NCBI RefSeq assembly: GCF_009727055.1
Contig: NC_052360.1
Location: forward strand, 69,092,608 to 69,156,607
Source of the DNA: Benincasa hispida
Taxonomy: Eukaryota > Streptophyta > Magnoliopsida > Cucurbitales > Cucurbitaceae
Direction: 5' to 3'
Length of the DNA stretch: 64,000 nt
Below the pieces are notes generated by a model. The model ran no database searches and was not told the origin of the DNA. It saw nothing but the letters and a program-made list of their open reading frames with translations. The first letter of the stretch is position 1, and each line of letters opens with the position of its first letter. Below, piece by piece: positions 58,746 to 64,000 of this stretch. Position numbers and translations under genes: made by a program.

Positions 58746-60299
58746 AGGGTATTTTTATCTTTGTTTATAAAGGAATGTAAATTGCGGTGAAATAAAATTG
58801 CGTCAATAAAATAAAATCCTAAACTAATATGATACAAGATACAAGATACATGATACTGAGGTCGAGACTGGCTGTGAAGTTATACAAAGAATTGTGATAT
58901 GCGATGGCAAGTCTTTATGGACGAAGCAGAAAGAGAAAGAGTAAATAGTAAAAACATCGTAAATTTGTTAATTGCATTAAAGATGCAACTAAGGTTCCAC
59001 TTTCCCTTACCGTACACCTCTCGGTGATCGGCCGCGTTCTCATATCTCTATGGTGGAATGGGGATGAACGTGATGAATGCAAGGTTGCATCTCTGGAAAT
59101 ACTTCTCGCTTTAGTTAACGCATTCTTCCAACCTTCTCTAGATAGACAGAATAAAATCTTCACTTCTGCTTTCATAGGTGAAGATGCCGTCGAGCATGCG
59201 TTACCTAAACATAATTATTTCCTTAACAAAAATTAACTCACCCACTTAATTCTTGCTAATTACCCAGTGAATTAAGAAAACATCATGGAGCAAATGGATT
59301 ATGGATGAACAGAGATAGACAGAGAAATGGCAATGATAATTATCATAACATTTAATTATAGAATTATGCGTTCGATACACGGTGTGAATGAAAGATTAGA
59401 GAAGATGAATATAGATAATGAAAAAGAGATTAGAAACAAATACAGAAGGAGTGTCAACTTCTTCACACAGATTCCGAACGGAGGTTTGCTTGCCGGCGTG
59501 TGGTAGTAATGGAGAGGAGAGCTTCCCACTCAAGCTTGCGCTTCTAGTAGAAATGACCTTCGCACAAAGCTTCAATGGCGGGGATTGGAAGGATTCCTTG
59601 CTTGGAGACTCACCTCTTGGCCTTGTCTCGTGATTATCCCGGATCTACTATGGACAGTCGCTTCAGACCAGTCTCTCTCTCAGAATCAATATATGCACGT
59701 CTCATGTATTCATGTATATTCTTCAGTGAATTTGCAAAAGCTATTTATAGGTGAGGCTTGGCTCTTCGAATGTGTGGTCCCCACTTTATGGTTATGGTAG
59801 TTCCTGAAATGACAGAGTTAATATTCCTTCTGTTACGCAATCAATCCGTCAGAAATGTACAACTGAAAGCTGTACATTTTTCAGAATCCTCCGCAAATGC
59901 ATTGCTCTTTACATCTTCAATCGATCACCGCATGCGGTGTTATTTTTTATTACCGCATGCGATTGAAATTGCGTTGATCGCTAAGCTTTTGATCGATTGT
60001 CACATACGCCGTCATTGCGTTGATCATCTCTTCATTCCTGAATGATGGGCGCAATGCGACGTAGATGCATTGTTTCTTTTATCTTTGATCCATTAACGCA
60101 TGCGGTGACTGATTTCATGCAAAACGAAAATTGAAACACTCTATTCTACCATCGCAATGGTGTTAGTGGGTGCATTGATGACATTGTATAATTCTCACAT
60201 TTCTTAGCCAATTTCTATACTATCGATGCAACTTTTCTTTCGTTTGCCACAATATCTAAATAAAACAGTATAAATAACTTGTATTTCTACAAGTTATCA

Positions 60300-63200
60300 C
60301 TAGGGCATACCCCAGTATCATCTGCCACTTGCCTTAGAAAAGATGCCGCATGTCCCGCGGACCCAGACTCTCCAGGTGACCCTCGAACACTTTAGTCATG
60401 AGGGCCTTTGTAAAGGGATCAGCAATGTTGTGCTCCGATGCGATCTTCATGACTATCACATCACCGTGATGCACAATCTCCCTGATTAGGTGATATATTC
60501 ATTCGATGTGCTTACCCCGACGATGACTACGAGGCTCCTTCAAATTTTCCACAGCCCCGCTGTTATCACAATTGAGAGTGATAGGCAAATCCATATTTGG
60601 AACAACTTCCAAATCTGAAAGGAACTTCCTCGGCCAAACAACTTCCTTAGCTACTTCACAAGCCACTACGTATTCAGCTTCCATAGTGGAGTCCACGATG
60701 CATCCTTACTTGATGCTTCGCCATACTATAGCCCTTCCATTAAGAGTAAACACTAACCCCAATGTCGATTTGCGAGAATCTCGATCGGCCTGAAAGTCTG
60801 AGTCTACGTATCCTATAAGGATCAAATCGTTATCCTCATACATAAGCATGTAGTCCCTCGTTCTTCAAAGATACTTGAGGATTGTCTTGACTGTTGTCCA
60901 GTGATCAAATCATGGATTTAACTGATACTGACTGACGATCCCTACTACATAGCATATATCGGGTCTAGTACACAATATTGCATACATTAAGCTTCCTACA
61001 GCAGAAGCATAGGGAATTCGTCTCATTTCTTTAACCACTTGAGGCGTCTTAGGACGTTGATCCTTAGACAAAACGATTCTATGCCTGAAGGGTAATAAAC
61101 CCCTCTTGGAATCCTACATACTATACCTAATCAACATTTGATCGATGTACGATGCCTGAGACAAGGCTAACTGTTTGTTCTTGCAATCCTTAATGATCTG
61201 GATCCCGAGAACATACTATGCCTCACCCAAATCTTTCATTTGGAGTGTGCAACTAGCCAACTCTTAATGTCAGTCAGATACCCTACATCATTCCTAATGA
61301 GTAGGATATTATTCACATATAGTACCAGGAAAGCTACTGAGCTATTGATGATCTTCTTGTAAACACAAGACTCATCAACGTTCTGGTCAAACCAAACGAC
61401 TTGACAGCAATGTCAAATCTGATGTTTCAAGATGTAGATGCTTGTTTCAGCCCATAAATGGACCTATTAAGCTTGCAAACTCTTTACTCTTGATCTGGAA
61501 CTATAAACCCCTCTGCTTGAGTCATATAGATGGTCTCCTCAAGATTACCATTAAGAAAGGCAGTCTTGAAGTCCATTTGGCATATTTCATAATCATAAAA
61601 TGTGGCTATGGATAGGAGAATTCTGATAGACTTCAGCATGACAACAGTTGAGAAAGTTTCCTCATAGTCAACTCCCTCGACCTAGGTATAACCCTTTGCC
61701 ATGAGTCTAGCCTTAAAGGTTTGCACCTTTCCATCTACACCTCTCTTTCGCTCATAGATCCATTTACACCCAATAGGTCTTACCCCATCAAGTGGATCAA
61801 CAAGCTCCCAGACGTTATTGAAGTACATGGACTCCATTTCCTGGTTCATGGCCTTAACCCATTCATCTTCGTCAACATCCTCTATTGCTTTCTTAAAAGA
61901 CAATGGATCCTTGATCCCATCATTCGTAATGACATTTTAGGATTCAATCAAACCCATGTAGCAATCTGGTGGGTTCATAACCCTCCCACTACGTCGAGGC
62001 AATCTCAACTCTTGAGCTAGTTGACTAGATGTTCCAACCTCAACAACTCTTGTTGATCTGTCGACCTATTCAACAACTCTTGTTGAACCTTCAGCAGTCT
62101 CAGTCTCACTTGAGAACTCATGTAAAACGAGCTTACTCCGTGGCTTATGATCCTTCATGTGGTCTTCTTCCAAGAAGATAGCATTTGTGGAAACAAACAT
62201 TTTGTTCTCACTCAGATCATAGAAGTATCCACCTCTCGTTTCCTTGGGGTAGCCTACAAAGAGGCAAACCTTCGAACGCGGTTCCAACTTTTTTGGGTTA
62301 GTCGCTAGCACATGTGTCGGACAACCCCAAATCCTGAAGTGGCTTAAACTACCTTTACGGCCTCTCCATAACTCAAAAAGTGCTTCAAAAACACTTTTTG
62401 AGGGAACGTTGTTCAGGATATAACATGCAGTCTGCACTGCATAACCCCAAAACGAGTCTAGAAGATGAGCATAACTCATCATAGACCGAACCATGTCCAA
62501 CAAGGTTTTGTTTCTCCTTTCAGATACACCATTCTTCTGAGGTATACTAGAGTCCGAGAGTTGGGATGCAATCCTATGTTCTATATAGTTTTGGAATTGG
62601 AGGTCCATATACTCTCTATCACGATTAGATTTATCTTCATACCTAACAAGTTTTCAACTTTAGCCTTATACTCCATGAACTTGTCAAGGGCTTCATACTT
62701 ACGTTGCATTAGGAAAAGATACCCAAAACTTGAATAATCATCTATGAAAGAGATGAAATATTCATACCCACCTCGAGGTCTAACATTCATCGGACCATTG
62801 AGGTCTGAATGTACAAGCTCCAAGGCTTCCTTGGCTCTGTAACCTTTTACAATAAAAGTTCGTTTGATCATCTTGCCTTCGAGGCATGATTCACATACAG
62901 GCAGGGAGTTTTCTTCTAAACTCTTTAGAAGTCCACTTTGCACCAACTTCTCAATCCTCTTGAGGTTGATGTGACCTAACCTAACATGCCAAAGATGGGC
63001 ATTTTCCTTAGGAGAAATGTTTGGTCTTTTAGCTGTTGTTGCCATACTGAACATTTTAGTGTTAAAAAAGGCCTTTATGACTAACGGCCTTAGTACATAT
63101 AAGTTATTTTCCATTGAACCATAACCAATCTCCATTCCATTCTTGAAAATAAACACTTTATTCTTAGAAAAGGAGACGGTATAGCCTTGTTCAATGAGAG

Positions 63201-63660
63201 AAGAAACCAAGATTAAGTTCCTCTTAATATGAGGGACTACAAAAACATTATCTAGTAACAGATAACATTTCTTGTCAACATATAACTTCAGCTTGCCTAC
63301 AACAACTGAAACAACTTCACTAGTACCAACTCGAACAGTCATCTCTCCCTGTGGCAATGTTTTCCAGGAACTAAATCCTTGGTAAGAGGAACTAACATGA
63401 TTGGTAGCACCTAAATCAAGGATCCAGGCATAATCATCATTCTCTACCAAACACGTCTCCAAGACCAAAAAATCATATTTACTGTCTTGTCTCCTCTTTT
63501 GGAGTGTCGTGGGATCGAGGTCGTTTTCCATGAAATTTGTTTCACACGATTCTTTCCATTGTAAGTAATCGGTCATTTTAAAAGCTTTAAATAGAAATGC
63601 TAACGAGTTGTTGAAAAGAAAAATACATTGACCTACATTAGGTTTTGAGCAAATACCCAT
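60300..63660 (-). pseudogene. pol: Ty1/copia polyprotein (protease, integrase, RT, RNase H), decayed
   Basis: Read on minus: 62581-63660 holds a protease-like 'WILDLGATNHV' (relatives DSGA), the GAG-pre-integrase motif 'LWHVRLGHINLKRI' with 'CESCLEGKM', and the integrase start 'HSDLNGPM'. The second integrase Asp is lost (SNRDREYMD; relatives SDRGGEYMD). After a frameshift, 62066-62608 gives 'PQKNGVSERRNKTLLDM' and 'CYILNNVPSKSVFE'. RT begins at 61903 ('ECKWIYE'-type 'GCKWIYERKRGVDGK'), with 'MDFKTAFLNG' near 61570 and YVNN near 61310, where YVDD carries the catalytic pair. RNase H at 60499-60696 has 'STMEAEYVVACEVAKE'. The end at 60300 is cut by LTR-1. Gag is right of this region or beyond the window. 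Confidence 0.92.
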
Positions 63661-64000
63661 TGTAAAACAAAAACAACATCCAATAAGGTTTTAGCAAAAC
63701 TAACATGAACCCTGTGTGACATTTAGTTTCGCAATGATGCTTCAAAGGTTTAGGACAAAAGCTGCCAAAGGGAGGTCAGTTATCCCTCCTCTGAATTGAG
63801 AAGTTCTCAACCAGTCATTAATACCAAAACAACTCTTGTTCCTATAATGACTAAACATCATTAATTTGGCCAAAAGATCATTAACTTACTTAACAATCTC
63901 CCGTAAGTGTGACCCGCCATTTTAAGCCCTAGAGGTCCGTCTCAAAACGCCAATCCGAATGGAAAAAATCAGATTGGGGAAAAACCTAAAGCGACCCTAT
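63661..64000 (-). other. Copia sequence upstream of the protease, non-coding as seen
   Basis: Every frame is closed by stops. It is probably decayed gag-end or leader sequence of the same copia element, but I recognise no gag motif such as CX2CX4HX4C here. Confidence 0.4.

Larger units (their letters stand above)
55466..60299 (-). mobile_element. LTR-1 insertion in the copia element, later expanded into a mosaic
   Basis: Flanked by an exact CTAGG duplication (55461-55465, 60300-60304). On minus it runs TGATAACTTG...GCGTTACA. Left part 55466-55755 and right part 58746-60299 add up to about 1.84 kb, one LTR-1. TATA CTATTTATAG at 59741-59750 on +. The 3 kb between them hold a second copy of LTR sequence (55756-56144, matching 58750-59115), an inverted LTR-1 and a 3' non-coding piece. 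Confidence 0.78.

Overview
The window reads as plant nuclear heterochromatin. It is almost wholly LTR retrotransposons nested inside one another, and I found no convincing host gene, tRNA, rRNA or CRISPR array. Supporting signs are Ty3/gypsy elements of Athila/Tat type (tRNA-Asp-like primer sites, AAATTTGGGGGTG polypurine tracts, LTRs starting TGATAAC), Tekay/Del-type chromovirus LTRs with chromodomain tails, one Ty1/copia polyprotein, and (ATT)n repeats. A eudicot is likely. The copia protein and the repeats recall cucurbits, but that is memory and unchecked. Every coding region is decayed by stops, frameshifts and lost catalytic residues.

Layout. 1-5345: a + strand element body with gag, then an extra ORF (aORF, PF20167-like 'putative plant transposon' domain), then a 3' non-coding region, and no pol. 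5346-12910: a + strand pol element (RNase H, integrase, 3' region, PPT, LTR start). Its RNase H is split by a solo LTR (5453-9848, TSD GTTCT), which is itself split by a solo chromovirus LTR (7045-9637, TSD GATCA). 12911-15712: LTR and 3' region of a minus-strand relative. 15717-16903: a reverse transcriptase fragment fused in frame to the aORF. 16904-27494: a block whose two ends are reciprocal junctions, as left by an inversion. It holds a 25-N gap (25881-25905), preceded by several kb of noisy sequence. 27495-33948: LTR fragments and a chromovirus tail with LTR. 33949-40590: a minus-strand copy of the gag + aORF element with primer site and part of its 5' LTR. 40591-45285: a chromovirus tail and LTR, split by a solo LTR. 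45286-52058: nested LTRs, including a solo LTR with TSD CGACT. 52059-64000: inverted copia LTRs and a minus-strand copia pol, split by an LTR mosaic with TSD CTAGG.

How the parts relate. Two copies share the order gag - aORF - 3' region and lack protease, RT and integrase. They look like a non-autonomous family. It shares 3' signals (PPT, paired 45-bp modules, LTR-terminal hairpins) with the pol-bearing element, a plausible helper. LTR labels used here: LTR-1 (starts TGATAACTTG), LTR-2 (TGATAAC then GGCAG or GAGCAG), LTR-3 (TGATGACATG), LTR-P (TGATAACTGG), LTR-4 (solo chromovirus LTRs), LTR-5 and LTR-6 (other chromovirus LTRs). Two single Ns (32063, 56882) sit in exact tandem duplications and are probably unmerged contig overlaps.
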